Source of the DNA: Dryocola clanedunensis
Lineage (GTDB): Bacteria; Pseudomonadota; Gammaproteobacteria; Enterobacterales; Enterobacteriaceae
Strand: one strand, 5' to 3'
Assembly (NCBI RefSeq): GCF_025215155.1
Contig: NZ_JALHAM010000122.1
Length of the DNA: 64,000 bases
Shown here: in pieces, positions 44,203 to 53,079 of the stretch
How the letters are laid out: each line of letters starts with the position of its first letter
Position numbering within the stretch: the first letter of the stretch is position 1
Made by a program: the position numbers and the translations under genes
Notes under the pieces: generated by a model
Told to the model about the DNA's origin: nothing
Databases searched by the model: none
What the model saw: the letters and a program-made list of their open reading frames with translations, nothing else

Positions 44203-45156
44203 ATGAAAACGCAGACTCCTTCAGTACAAATCGTTGCTATTTCCGCCGATGAGGCCGGGCAGCGTGTCGACAACTTTTTACTCGCCCGGCTCAAGGGCGT
44301 GCCAAAAAGCATGATTTATCGCATTTTGCGTAAAGGCGAAGTGCGCGTGAATAAAAAACGCGTCAAGCCCGAGTACAAGTTAGAGGATGGCGATCAGCTT
44401 CGTATCCCGCCGGTGAGAGTAGCCGAACGTGAAGAGGTACAGGTCTCTCCTCATCTTCAGAAAGTGGCTGCACTAACCGATGCTATTCTCTATGAGGATG
44501 ACCACATTCTGGTGCTCAACAAGCCATCAGGCACCGCTGTGCACGGTGGTAGTGGTTTGAGCTTTGGCGTGATCGAAGGATTACGCGCTCTGCGACCGGA
44601 AGCCCGCTTCCTTGAGTTGGTACACCGTCTTGACCGTGATACCTCGGGCATTCTGCTGGTGGCCAAGAAGCGTTCCGCGCTGCGTTCGCTGCATGAGCAG
44701 CTGCGTGAGAAGGGCATGCAGAAAGATTATCTGGCGCTGGTTCGCGGCCAGTGGCAGTCCCATATCAAAGTTGTGCAGGCCCCGTTGCTGAAAAATATTT
44801 TGCAAAGCGGCGAGCGCATTGTCCGTGTGAACAGCGAAGGGAAGCCCTCCGAGACGCGCTTTAAAGTTGAAGAGCGTTATGAGTTCGCAACCCTGGTGCG
44901 CTGTAGCCCGGTTACCGGCCGTACGCACCAGATCCGTGTGCATACCCTGCATGCCGGGCATCCCATCGCTTTCGATGACCGCTACGGTGACCGCGAGTTT
45001 GACAAACAGCTGAACGGTACCGGGCTTAGCCGCCTGTTCCTGCATGCTGCCGCGTTGAAATTCACCCACCCGAATACCGGTGAAGTGATGCGCGTCGAAG
45101 CGCCGATGGACGATGAGCTGAAGCGCTGCCTCACTGTCCTGCGCAAAACGGCATGA
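44203..45156 (+). CDS. rluC: 23S rRNA pseudouridine synthase (955/2504/2580)
   Basis: Converts uridines 955, 2504 and 2580 of 23S rRNA to pseudouridine (E. coli numbering). 317 residues: N-terminal S4 domain (QRVDNFLLARLKGVPKSMIYRILRKGEVRVN) and a RluA-type catalytic domain with the active-site aspartate in LVHRLDRDTSGILLVAK, and later RTHQIRVHTLHAGHPI. Divergent from rne; a terminator follows directly. Confidence 0.97.
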   Translation: MKTQTPSVQIVAISADEAGQRVDNFLLARLKGVPKSMIYRILRKGEVRVNKKRVKPEYKLEDGDQLRIPPVRVAEREEVQVSPHLQKVAALTDAILYEDDHILVLNKPSGTAVHGGSGLSFGVIEGLRALRPEARFLELVHRLDRDTSGILLVAKKRSALRSLHEQLREKGMQKDYLALVRGQWQSHIKVVQAPLLKNILQSGERIVRVNSEGKPSETRFKVEERYEFATLVRCSPVTGRTHQIRVHTLHAGHPIAFDDRYGDREFDKQLNGTGLSRLFLHAAALKFTHPNTGEVMRVEAPMDDELKRCLTVLRKTA

Positions 45157-45160
45157 TGAG

Positions 45161-45184
45161 AAGCTCCCGCCCGGGAGCTTTTTT
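45161..45184 (+). terminator. Intrinsic terminator of rluC
   Basis: AAGCTCCCG, loop CC, CGGGAGCTT, then TTTT. It begins four bases after the rluC stop. Confidence 0.93.
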
Positions 45185-45196
45185 ATGTCCACTTAC

Positions 45197-45270
45197 CGGT
45201 GGATGGCGCTACTGCTTATCCACCCTACAAAACCCGTCCCGTAGGCCGGATAAGCGCAGCGCCATCCGGC
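45197..45270. repeat. BIME (REP pair) between rluC and yceF
   Basis: GGTGGATGGCGCTACTGCTTATCCACC and, 18 bases later, GGCCGGATAAGCGCAGCGCCATCCGGC in inverse orientation. Located in the convergent gap between rluC and yceF. Confidence 0.88.
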
Positions 45271-45285
45271 AATTTTCCGACAAAC

Positions 45286-45870
45286 CTAATGCCCCAGTGG
45301 ATTGGCCCCCTCGTTTCGCAACATCTCGCATAAGCGGATAAGCGGCAGGCCAATCAGCGTATTAGGATCGCGCCCCTCAAGCCGTTCAAACAGTGCAATG
45401 CCTAATCCCTCACACATAAAGCTCCCCGCACATTGTAACGGCTGCTCTTTGCGTACGTACGCGCGAATCTCATCCTCACTCAGGTGGCGGAAGTGGACGT
45501 CAAATGGTTCGCAGGCCGTCTGTAGATGGCCGTTATCCGAATTATAGAGGGCAAGGCCAGTGTAGAAGGTCACAATGCTGCCACGCGCCTGCATCAGCTG
45601 GGCGACGGCATACTCTTCGGTATGAGGCTTGCCGGTAATTTTATTCTCCAGGACACAAACCTGATCCGATCCGATAATAAGATGGGAAGGGTAGTCCTCT
45701 TTTAACGCCTGAGCTTTCGCCTGAGCCAGCCTTGTGACCAGCTCACGTGCGCTCTCGCCAGGCTGGGGGGTTTCATCAGTAAGCGGTGAGGCCGTTATAA
45801 AAGGCATACCTAGCTTTTCAAGCAGCGCACGGCGGAAGGGAGAAGTTGAAGCCAGCACAATAGGTTTCAT
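45286..45870 (-). CDS. yceF: Maf-family nucleotide pyrophosphatase YceF (7-methyl-GTP)
   Basis: House-cleaning hydrolase removing modified nucleotides, m7GTP in E. coli. 194 residues, the E. coli length. N-terminal substrate motif LASTSPFRRALLEKL (SxSxxR), catalytic-aspartate motif LIIGSDQVCVLEN, and HCF-type later segments PFDVHFRHLSEDEI. Divergent from yceD across 142 bases. Confidence 0.95.
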   Translation of the reverse strand: MKPIVLASTSPFRRALLEKLGMPFITASPLTDETPQPGESARELVTRLAQAKAQALKEDYPSHLIIGSDQVCVLENKITGKPHTEEYAVAQLMQARGSIVTFYTGLALYNSDNGHLQTACEPFDVHFRHLSEDEIRAYVRKEQPLQCAGSFMCEGLGIALFERLEGRDPNTLIGLPLIRLCEMLRNEGANPLGH

Positions 45871-45974
45871 ATTTTTTTCATTAAAGATAGCGAATTGGAT
45901 AAAGGCATTTTAAACTGTGCCACCGCAATGTGTGCGAATAAATGGCGAAAGGCGCTGTTATGAGGCCTTTTTCT

Positions 45975-46003
45975 TTGACTCTATGACGTTACAAAGTTAA
46001 TAT
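45975..46003 (+). promoter_or_regulatory. Sigma-70 promoter of yceD-rpmF-plsX
   Basis: TTGACT (45975-45980), 17-base spacer, TAATAT (45998-46003). The predicted transcription start (about 46009-46011) falls only a few bases before the yceD ATG at 46013, and no Shine-Dalgarno is present. Confidence 0.8.
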
Positions 46004-46012
46004 GCGCGCCCT

Positions 46013-46534
46013 ATGCAAAAGGTAAAATTACCCCTGACTCTCGATCCGGTTCGTACGGCTCAAAAACGCCTTGATTACCATGGTGTGTATACACCTGAAC
46101 AGGTAGAGCGCGTCGCCGAATTTGTGGTCAGTGTAGACAGTGATGTGGAATGCGATATGCGGTTTGCTATCGACGAACAACGCCTCGCGGTTTTAACCGG
46201 TGATGCGAAGGTCTCGTTAACACTCTCATGTCAGCGTTGCGGGAAGCCGTTTGCGCATCAGGTCTACACGCAGTATTGTTTTAGCCCGATCGTCAAAGAC
46301 GAGCAGGCTGAAGCACTCCCGGAAGCGTATGAGCCAGTTCAGGTTAACGAATTTGGCGAAATCGATCTTCTGGCGGTGGTTGAAGATGAAATCATCCTCT
46401 CCCTGCCAGTGGTTCCGGTGCATGATTCTGAACACTGTGAAGTGTCCGAGGCGGACATGGTCTTTGGCAAACTGCCTGCAGAGGCGGAGAAACCAAATCC
46501 ATTTGCCGTATTAGCCAGTTTAAAGCGTAAGTAA
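46013..46534 (+). CDS. yceD: DUF177 protein YceD (23S rRNA accumulation)
   Basis: 173-residue protein, same length as E. coli YceD, implicated in 23S rRNA maturation or accumulation. A CxxC motif in LTLSCQRCGKPFAHQVYTQYCFSP may bind metal; the acidic C-terminal half ends MVFGKLPAEAEKPNPFAVLASLKRK. First gene of the yceD-rpmF-plsX-fab block, as in E. coli, where it is cotranscribed with rpmF. Confidence 0.95.
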   Translation: MQKVKLPLTLDPVRTAQKRLDYHGVYTPEQVERVAEFVVSVDSDVECDMRFAIDEQRLAVLTGDAKVSLTLSCQRCGKPFAHQVYTQYCFSPIVKDEQAEALPEAYEPVQVNEFGEIDLLAVVEDEIILSLPVVPVHDSEHCEVSEADMVFGKLPAEAEKPNPFAVLASLKRK

Positions 46535-46550
46535 TTGAGGAGTAAGGTCC

Positions 46551-46721
46551 ATGGCCGTACAACAGAATAAACCAACCCGTTCCAAACGTGGCATGCGTCG
46601 TTCCCATGACGCGCTGACCACCAGCACCCTGTCCGTGGACAAAGTTTCTGGCGAAACTCATCTGCGTCACCACATGACTGCCGACGGTTTCTACCGCGGC
46701 CGCAAGGTTATCGTTAAGTAA
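46551..46721 (+). CDS. rpmF: Large-subunit ribosomal protein L32
   Basis: 56 residues: MAVQQNKPTRSKRGMRRSHD then ALTTSTLSVDKVSGETHLRH and HMTADGFYRGRKVIVK. Basic N-terminus, no zinc cysteines, as in enterobacterial L32. GAGGAGTAAGG lies 5-14 bases before the ATG. One residue shorter than E. coli L32 as I recall. Cotranscribed with yceD (gap 16 bases) and plsX (gap 13 bases). Confidence 0.97.
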   Translation: MAVQQNKPTRSKRGMRRSHDALTTSTLSVDKVSGETHLRHHMTADGFYRGRKVIVK

Positions 46722-46734
46722 TCCTGACGATACC

Positions 46735-47769
46735 TTGACACGTCTAACCCTTGCGTTAGATGCCATGGGTGGGGACTTCGGTCCTTCCGTGACAGTGCCT
46801 GCAGCATTGCAGGCACTGGACTCTAATTCCCAACTAAGCCTTCTCCTGGTCGGTTGTCCCGACACCATCACGCCATTACTAGCCAAAGCTGATTTTGATA
46901 AACGTTCGCGTCTGCAGATAATCCCTGCGGAATCGGTTATTGCCAGTGATGCACGGCCTTCGCAAGCGATCCGCGCCAGTCGCGGTTCGTCTATGCGGGT
47001 GGCACTTGAGTTGGTCAAAGAGGGGCGGGCAGAGGCCTGTGTCAGCGCCGGAAATACCGGTGCGTTGATGGGGCTGGCGAAATTATTGCTCAAGCCTATT
47101 GAAGGCATTGAGCGCCCGGCGTTGATGACGGTACTGCCGCATCAGCAAAAAGGGAAAACGGTTGTGCTGGATCTCGGTGCCAACGTCGTCTGCGACAGCA
47201 ATATGCTGGTGCAGTTCGCCATAATGGGCTCCGTGATGGCGGAAGAAGTGCTGGGCGTGGTCAACCCTCGCGTGGCGCTGCTGAACATTGGCGAAGAAGA
47301 GACCAAAGGTCTCGACAGCATTCGCGATGCCTCCGCATTATTAAAAACGATGCCTTCTGTCAACTATATTGGTTATCTTGAAGCCAACGAACTGTTGACC
47401 GGAAAAACGGATGTCCTGGTGTGTGATGGGTTCGTAGGAAACGTCACGCTCAAGACAATGGAAGGGGTTGTCAGGATGTTCCTTACCCTGCTGAAATCGC
47501 AGGGGGAAGGAAAAAAAAGGTCGTGGTGGCTGATTTTATTGAAGCGTTGGTTACAAAAGCATCTGACCAGGCGATTCAGTCACCTCAACCCCGACCAGTA
47601 TAATGGCGCCTGTCTGTTAGGATTGCGCGGCACTGTGATTAAGAGCCACGGTGCGGCCAATCAGCGAGCGTTTGCTGTCGCGATTGAACAGGCAGTGCAG
47701 GCGGTGAAGCGGCAAGTTCCGGTCAGGATCGCTGCTCGCCTGGAATCTGTATTACCTAAGAGTGACTGA
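46735..47769 (+). CDS. plsX: Phosphate acyltransferase PlsX
   Basis: Converts acyl-ACP to acyl-phosphate, or returns acyl groups for phospholipid synthesis, at the membrane surface. 344 residues; TTG start (MTRLTLALDAMGGDFGPSVTVPAALQAL). Conserved ASRGSSMRVALELVKEGRAEACVSAGNTGALMG and GLRGTVIKSHGAAN segments. E. coli PlsX is about 12 residues longer; here the C-terminus ends RIAARLESVLPKSD just before fabH. Confidence 0.95.
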   Translation: MTRLTLALDAMGGDFGPSVTVPAALQALDSNSQLSLLLVGCPDTITPLLAKADFDKRSRLQIIPAESVIASDARPSQAIRASRGSSMRVALELVKEGRAEACVSAGNTGALMGLAKLLLKPIEGIERPALMTVLPHQQKGKTVVLDLGANVVCDSNMLVQFAIMGSVMAEEVLGVVNPRVALLNIGEEETKGLDSIRDASALLKTMPSVNYIGYLEANELLTGKTDVLVCDGFVGNVTLKTMEGVVRMFLTLLKSQGEGKKRSWWLILLKRWLQKHLTRRFSHLNPDQYNGACLLGLRGTVIKSHGAANQRAFAVAIEQAVQAVKRQVPVRIAARLESVLPKSD

Positions 47770-47775
47770 GCGTAC

Positions 47776-48729
47776 ATGTATACGAAGATTATTGGTACGG
47801 GCAGCTACCTGCCCGAACAAGTGCGGACTAACGCAGACCTGGAAAAAATGGTGGATACCTCTGACGAGTGGATTGTCACCCGTACAGGTATTCGTGAACG
47901 CCGAATCGCAGCCCCTGACGAAACCGTTGCTACAATGGGTTATCAGGCCGCGACCCGCGCCCTTGAAATGGCCGGTGTTGATAAGTCACAAATTGGCTTA
48001 ATCATCGTCGCGACAACGTCTTCGACGCACGCGTTTCCAAGCGCCGCCTGCCAGGTGCAGAGCATGCTGGAAATCAAAGGCTGTCCGGCGTTTGACGTTG
48101 CAGCAGCTTGCGCAGGCTTTACCTATGCGCTGAGCATCGCCGATCAGTACATCAAAAACGGTGCGGTAGACTACGCGCTGGTGATTGGTGCTGACGTGCT
48201 GGCTCGCACGCTCGATCCAAACGATCGTGGCACAATTATTCTGTTTGGCGATGGCGCTGGCGCGGTCTTACTGGGTAAGAGCGAAGAGCCAGGCATCATC
48301 TCCACGCATTTGCACGCTGACGGTAGCTACGGCGATTTGCTGACGCTGCCAAATCAGGACCGTCTCGATCCGTCCAAACCGTCTTATGTGACAATGGCCG
48401 GTAACGAAGTGTTCAAAGTTGCCGTTACGGAACTTGCCCACATCGTTGATGAAACCCTGACGGCGAACAACCTCGATCGTTCCGATCTCGACTGGCTGGT
48501 GCCGCATCAGGCCAACCTGCGCATTATCAGCGCGACGGCGAGAAAGCTGGGTATGGCGATGGACAACGTAGTGGTGACGCTGGACAGACACGGTAATACC
48601 TCTGCGGCCTCCGTGCCAGCAGCGCTGGACGAAGCAGTGCGTGATGGCCGTATTCAACGTGGTCAGCTGGTTCTGCTTGAGGCCTTCGGCGGCGGCTTTA
48701 CCTGGGGTTCTGCGCTGGTTCGTTTTTGA
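47776..48729 (+). CDS. fabH: 3-oxoacyl-ACP synthase III (FabH)
   Basis: Initiates fatty-acid synthesis by condensing acetyl-CoA with malonyl-ACP. 317 residues. Catalytic triad is visible: Cys in DVAAACAGFTYALSIADQY, His in DWLVPHQANLRIISATARK, Asn in DRHGNTSAASVPAALDEAV. Starts six bases after plsX. Confidence 0.98.
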   Translation: MYTKIIGTGSYLPEQVRTNADLEKMVDTSDEWIVTRTGIRERRIAAPDETVATMGYQAATRALEMAGVDKSQIGLIIVATTSSTHAFPSAACQVQSMLEIKGCPAFDVAAACAGFTYALSIADQYIKNGAVDYALVIGADVLARTLDPNDRGTIILFGDGAGAVLLGKSEEPGIISTHLHADGSYGDLLTLPNQDRLDPSKPSYVTMAGNEVFKVAVTELAHIVDETLTANNLDRSDLDWLVPHQANLRIISATARKLGMAMDNVVVTLDRHGNTSAASVPAALDEAVRDGRIQRGQLVLLEAFGGGFTWGSALVRF

Positions 48730-48745
48730 TTATAGGGATGAGACA

Positions 48746-49675
48746 ATGACTCAATTTGCTTTCGTTTTCCCGGGACAGGGTTCTCAGACTGTCGGTATGC
48801 TGGCTGAGTTAGCCGCCGCGTATCCGATTGTTGAAGAGACTTTCCGTGAAGCTTCAGACGCGCTGGGCTACGATCTCTGGGCGCTGGTACAAAACGGTCC
48901 GGCTGAAGAGCTGAACAAAACCTGGCAAACCCAGCCTGCGTTGCTGGCAGCTTCCATTGCTATCTTCCGCGTCTGGCAGCAGCAGGGCGGTAAAGCACCT
49001 GCGCTGATGGCCGGTCATAGCCTCGGTGAATACTCGGCCCTGGTATCTGCCGGTGTGATCAACTTTGCGGATGCTATCCGTCTGGTTGAGCTGCGTGGCA
49101 AACTGATGCAGGAAGCGGTGCCTGAAGGCACTGGCGCAATGTCTGCGATTATCGGTCTGGACGACGCGTCCATAGCTAAAGCTTGTGAAGAAGCGGCACA
49201 GGGGCAGGTTGTTTCCCCGGTCAACTTCAACTCACCAGGCCAGGTAGTGATTGCCGGTAATAAAGACGCGGTTGAACGCGCTGGCGCGGCTTGTAAAGCA
49301 GCGGGTGCTAAACGTGCGTTGCCTTTACCTGTTAGCGTACCGTCCCACTGTGCGTTAATGAAGCCTGCAGCAGATAAACTTGCCGTAGCGCTGGAAAAAA
49401 TCACCTTCAACGCCCCAACCGTAGCGGTTGTGAACAACGTTGATGTGCAGTGTGAGACTTCTCCGGAAGCGATCCGTAGCGCGCTGGTTCGCCAGCTTTA
49501 TAGCCCGGTTCAGTGGACGAAGTCAGTGGAATTTATGGCAGCACAGGGTGTGACCCAGTTGCTGGAAGTCGGCCCGGGTAAAGTCCTGACTGGCCTGACG
49601 AAACGTATTGTTGACACCCTGACCGCAGCGGCCATTAACGAGCCAGCTTCTCTGTCAGCGGCGCTTGAGCAATAA
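48746..49675 (+). CDS. fabD: Malonyl-CoA:ACP transacylase
   Basis: Charges ACP with malonate. 309 residues from ATG 48746 (MTQFAFVFPGQGSQTVGM); the frame's longer upstream part lies in fabH and is not conserved. Nucleophile serine in LMAGHSLGEYSALVSAGV, catalytic histidine in VSVPSHCALMKPAADKL. 16 bases after fabH, 13 before fabG. Confidence 0.98.
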   Translation: MTQFAFVFPGQGSQTVGMLAELAAAYPIVEETFREASDALGYDLWALVQNGPAEELNKTWQTQPALLAASIAIFRVWQQQGGKAPALMAGHSLGEYSALVSAGVINFADAIRLVELRGKLMQEAVPEGTGAMSAIIGLDDASIAKACEEAAQGQVVSPVNFNSPGQVVIAGNKDAVERAGAACKAAGAKRALPLPVSVPSHCALMKPAADKLAVALEKITFNAPTVAVVNNVDVQCETSPEAIRSALVRQLYSPVQWTKSVEFMAAQGVTQLLEVGPGKVLTGLTKRIVDTLTAAAINEPASLSAALEQ

Positions 49676-49688
49676 AACGAGGAAAACC

Positions 49689-50423
49689 ATGAGTTTTGAA
49701 GGAAAAGTTGCGCTGGTAACCGGCGCAAGCCGTGGTATCGGCCGTGCGATCGCAGAGACCCTGGTGGCTCGCGGTGCAAAAGTTATTGGTACGGCGACCA
49801 GCGAAAGCGGCGCGCAGGCCATCAGTGATTATTTAGGCGCAAACGGCAAAGGTTTTATGCTGAATGTGACCGATCCGGCATCCATTGAGTCGGTTCTGGA
49901 AAATATTCGCGCAGAGATTGGCGAAGTGGACATTCTGGTCAATAATGCCGGTATCACTCGCGACAACCTGTTAATGCGCATGAAAGATGCCGAGTGGGAC
50001 GATATCATCGAAACCAACTTGTCATCAGTTTTCCGTCTGTCAAAAGCGGTAATGCGAGCTATGATGAAAAAGCGTCATGGTCGCATTATCACTATCGGTT
50101 CTGTGGTTGGTACCATGGGAAATGCTGGTCAGGCTAACTACGCTGCGGCGAAAGCAGGCCTGATTGGTTTCAGTAAATCACTGGCGCGCGAAGTGGCGTC
50201 CCGTGGTATTACTGTAAACGTTGTTGCTCCGGGCTTTATTGAAACGGACATGACGCGTGCGCTCTCTGACGATCAGCGTGCGGGTATCCTGGCGCAGGTT
50301 CCAGCGGGTCGCTTAGGTGACGCAAAAGAAATCGCCAGTGCAGTAGCATTTTTAGCTTCTGACGAGGCCGGGTACATCTCTGGTGAGACCCTCCACGTCA
50401 ATGGCGGAATGTACATGGTTTAA
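49689..50423 (+). CDS. fabG: 3-oxoacyl-ACP reductase FabG
   Basis: NADPH-dependent short-chain dehydrogenase reducing beta-ketoacyl-ACP. 244 residues. Cofactor loop VTGASRGIGRAIAETL, active-site Ser-Tyr-Lys in GSVVGTMGNAGQANYAAAKAG. GAGGAAAACC precedes the ATG at 49689; codons upstream in frame are not conserved. Confidence 0.98.
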   Translation: MSFEGKVALVTGASRGIGRAIAETLVARGAKVIGTATSESGAQAISDYLGANGKGFMLNVTDPASIESVLENIRAEIGEVDILVNNAGITRDNLLMRMKDAEWDDIIETNLSSVFRLSKAVMRAMMKKRHGRIITIGSVVGTMGNAGQANYAAAKAGLIGFSKSLAREVASRGITVNVVAPGFIETDMTRALSDDQRAGILAQVPAGRLGDAKEIASAVAFLASDEAGYISGETLHVNGGMYMV

Positions 50424-50473
50424 CCACGATTAAAATTATTTGCGTTATTTGGGCGAATGCCCGCAAAATAGCG

Positions 50474-50479
50474 TAAAAT
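50474..50479 (+). promoter_or_regulatory. Possible acpP promoter (-10 element)
   Basis: TAAAAT in the 154-base fabG-acpP gap, in a context very like the mapped E. coli acpP promoter (GCGTAAAATCGTGGTA). The gap also holds a GCCCGC-type inverted motif (GGGCGAATGCCCGC, 50451-50464) and a small hairpin TCGCGAAAGCGA near 50543. The -35 is not clear. Confidence 0.45.
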
Positions 50480-50577
50480 CGTGGTACGACCTGCCGGGAT
50501 TTAGTTGCATCTTTTTCAACATTTTATACACTACGAAAACCATCGCGAAAGCGAGTTTTGATAGGAAATTTAAGAGT

Positions 50578-50814
50578 ATGAGCACTATCGAAGAACGCGT
50601 TAAGAAAATCATTGGCGAACAACTGGGCGTTAAGCAGGAAGAAGTCATCAACTCCGCTTCCTTCGTTGAGGACCTGGGCGCTGATTCTCTTGACACCGTT
50701 GAGCTGGTAATGGCTCTGGAAGAAGAGTTTGATACTGAGATTCCGGACGAAGAAGCTGAGAAAATCACTACCGTTCAGGCTGCCATTGATTATATCAACG
50801 GTCACCAGGCATAA
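50578..50814 (+). CDS. acpP: Acyl carrier protein
   Basis: 78-residue acidic four-helix carrier of acyl chains: MSTIEERVKKIIGEQLGVKQ then EDLGADSLDTVELVMALEEE, where the serine of DSL carries phosphopantetheine (S36). Ends AIDYINGHQA. The longer in-frame ATG at 50440 lies upstream of the promoter region and is not used. A strong terminator follows. Confidence 0.99.
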   Translation: MSTIEERVKKIIGEQLGVKQEEVINSASFVEDLGADSLDTVELVMALEEEFDTEIPDEEAEKITTVQAAIDYINGHQA

Positions 50815-50825
50815 GTGAACATCTC

Positions 50826-50853
50826 CAGGCGGTCATTCGACCGCCTGAGTTTT
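50826..50853 (+). terminator. Intrinsic terminator of acpP
   Basis: CAGGCGGTC, loop ATTC, GACCGCCTG, AG, then TTTT. It separates acpP from fabF and allows high acpP expression independently. Confidence 0.88.
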
Positions 50854-50902
50854 ATCTAAGTGTCCCACAAGTCCTAATTTTTTCCCTCCCTGGAGGACAA
50901 AC

Positions 50903-52144
50903 GTGTCTAAGCGTCGTGTAGTTGTGACCGGACTGGGCATGTTGTCTCCTGTCGGCAATACCGTAGAGTCTACCTGGAGTACTCTCCTTGCCGGTCAGAG
51001 TGGCATCAGCCTGATCGACCATTTCGATACTAGCGCCTATGCAACGAAATTTGCTGGCTTAGTAAAGGATTTTAACTGTGATGACATTATCTCGCGCAAA
51101 GAACAGCGCAAGATGGATGCCTTCATTCAATATGGAATTGTTGCTGGCCATCAAGCCATGCTGGATTCTGGGCTTGAAGTAACGGAAGAAAACGCAACCC
51201 GTATTGGTGCCGCAATAGGTTCTGGTATTGGTGGTCTGGGTCTTATTGAAGAGAACCACACCTCGCTGGTTAACGGTGGTCCACGTAAGATCAGTCCGTT
51301 CTTCGTACCGTCTACTATCGTGAATATGGTGGCAGGTCATCTGACCATTATGTTCGGCCTGCGTGGTCCAAGCATTTCCATTGCCACGGCCTGTACTTCT
51401 GGTGTGCATAACATCGGTCATGCAGCGCGAATCATCGCCTATGGCGACGCAGACGCAATGCTTGCCGGTGGTGCAGAGAAAGCCAGTACTCCGCTGGGTG
51501 TCGGCGGTTTTGGTGCAGCGCGTGCGCTCTCCACCCGCAATGACAACCCGCAAGCGGCTAGCCGCCCGTGGGATAAAGACCGTGATGGTTTCGTGCTGGG
51601 TGATGGCGCTGGCGTTATCATGGTCGAAGAGTATGAGCATGCCAAAAAACGTGGCGCTAAAATCTACGCGGAAATCGTCGGTTTTGGTATGAGCAGCGAT
51701 GCTTACCACATGACTTCTCCACCGGATACCGGTGCGGGAGCCGCGCTGGCAATGGAAAATGCACTGCGTGATGCAGGCATTGCTCCGGGGCAAATCGGTT
51801 ACGTTAACGCGCACGGCACTTCAACGCCTGCCGGGGACAAAGCTGAAACGCAGGCCGTTAAATCTATCTTTGGTGCTGATGCCAGCCGCGTGATGGTTAG
51901 CTCAACCAAGTCGATGACCGGTCACCTGTTAGGTGCCGCAGGTGCGGTAGAGTCTATCTACTCTATTCTTGCGCTGCGCGACCAGGCTGTTCCACCGACC
52001 ATCAACCTCGACAACCCTGACGAAGGCTGCGATCTGGACTTTGTTCCACACGTAGCGCGCCAGGTGTCCGGGCTGGAGTACACGCTGTGTAACTCCTTCG
52101 GCTTTGGTGGCACAAACGGTTCCCTGATCTTTAAAAAGGTCTAA
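50903..52144 (+). CDS. fabF: 3-oxoacyl-ACP synthase II (FabF)
   Basis: Elongating condensing enzyme (KAS II). 413 residues from a GTG start after GGAGG. Cys-His-His triad: Cys in ISIATACTSGVHNIGHAARI, His in YVNAHGTSTPAGDKAETQAV, His in KSMTGHLLGAAGAVES. E. coli length. Followed by a terminator. Confidence 0.98.
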   Translation: MSKRRVVVTGLGMLSPVGNTVESTWSTLLAGQSGISLIDHFDTSAYATKFAGLVKDFNCDDIISRKEQRKMDAFIQYGIVAGHQAMLDSGLEVTEENATRIGAAIGSGIGGLGLIEENHTSLVNGGPRKISPFFVPSTIVNMVAGHLTIMFGLRGPSISIATACTSGVHNIGHAARIIAYGDADAMLAGGAEKASTPLGVGGFGAARALSTRNDNPQAASRPWDKDRDGFVLGDGAGVIMVEEYEHAKKRGAKIYAEIVGFGMSSDAYHMTSPPDTGAGAALAMENALRDAGIAPGQIGYVNAHGTSTPAGDKAETQAVKSIFGADASRVMVSSTKSMTGHLLGAAGAVESIYSILALRDQAVPPTINLDNPDEGCDLDFVPHVARQVSGLEYTLCNSFGFGGTNGSLIFKKV

Positions 52145-52155
52145 ACCGTTCCCGT

Positions 52156-52187
52156 AAAGGGCTCGCTTGCGGGCCCTTTATGTTTTT
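52156..52187 (+). terminator. Intrinsic terminator of fabF
   Basis: AAAGGGC (52156-52162), 10-base loop, GCCCTTT (52173-52179), then a T-rich tract. Confidence 0.88.
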
Positions 52188-52268
52188 CGCTCCCAACTTC
52201 AGACTTCCTCCCTTGTTGCTTCCTCTCCGCACTGGCACGCTAACGCCATCAGACCCCGAGGGCTTGCT

Positions 52269-53069
52269 ATGTACTTAATCAATGGGCAGTGGCAGACGAC
52301 GCTTCCGGCAAACGATCGAGCCGTGCAGTTTGGCGACGGTTGTTTTACCACCGCCGCGATATCTGCTGGCAACACAAAGTTTATCGACCAGCATATCCGC
52401 CGCTTACAGCTTGCCTGTGAAACCCTCATGCTTCCATTTGCTGAATGGGCGCTGCTGGCGGATGAGATGCAACAGTTGGCTTCCCGTGAGTCCCAGGCCG
52501 TGCTGAAGGTGATTATCAGCCGTGGCGCGGGTGGGCGAGGGTACAGCGCCGCTCATTGTCACCAGCCAACCCGTATCCTCAGCGTCTCTCCCTATCCCTC
52601 AACTTATGCGGCCTGGCGGGAGCAGGGGATCACCCTTGCGCTTAGTCCCATTTGCCTGGGGGTAAACCCTGCCCTGGCGGGAATAAAACACTTAAATCGC
52701 CTTGAACAGGTCTTGATCCGTACGCATCTTGAACAGACACCCGCCGAAGAGGCCCTGGTCCTTGACAGCGAAGGGTGGCTTACGGAATGCTGTGCGGCTA
52801 ATTTATTCTGGCGTAAGGGTAACGTTGTCTTCACGCCTTTTGTCGACCGAGCGGGCGTAAACGGAACGATGCGCCAGCACATGATCGCCTGCCTGGCAGG
52901 TTCCGGCTGGCAACTGCGGGAAGTTCGGGAGAGGGTGGAAACCCTGGCCGATGCCGACGAGGTACTTATTTGTAATGCCCTGATGCCGGTCGTGCCCGTC
53001 AGGCAGGCGCAGAACTGGCAGTACACTTCGCGCGAGCTTTACCATTTTTTAGCGCCACTTTGCGAGTAA
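52269..53069 (+). CDS. pabC: Aminodeoxychorismate lyase
   Basis: PLP enzyme (class IV aminotransferase fold) releasing pyruvate from aminodeoxychorismate to give p-aminobenzoate for folate. 266 residues. PLP lysine in NPALAGIKHLNRLEQVLIR. Start ATG 52269 (MYLINGQWQTTL) follows GAGG; the earlier in-frame ATG is not conserved. First of five nearly contiguous genes. Confidence 0.95.
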   Translation: MYLINGQWQTTLPANDRAVQFGDGCFTTAAISAGNTKFIDQHIRRLQLACETLMLPFAEWALLADEMQQLASRESQAVLKVIISRGAGGRGYSAAHCHQPTRILSVSPYPSTYAAWREQGITLALSPICLGVNPALAGIKHLNRLEQVLIRTHLEQTPAEEALVLDSEGWLTECCAANLFWRKGNVVFTPFVDRAGVNGTMRQHMIACLAGSGWQLREVRERVETLADADEVLICNALMPVVPVRQAQNWQYTSRELYHFLAPLCE

Positions 53070-53079
53070 ACGATTACCG

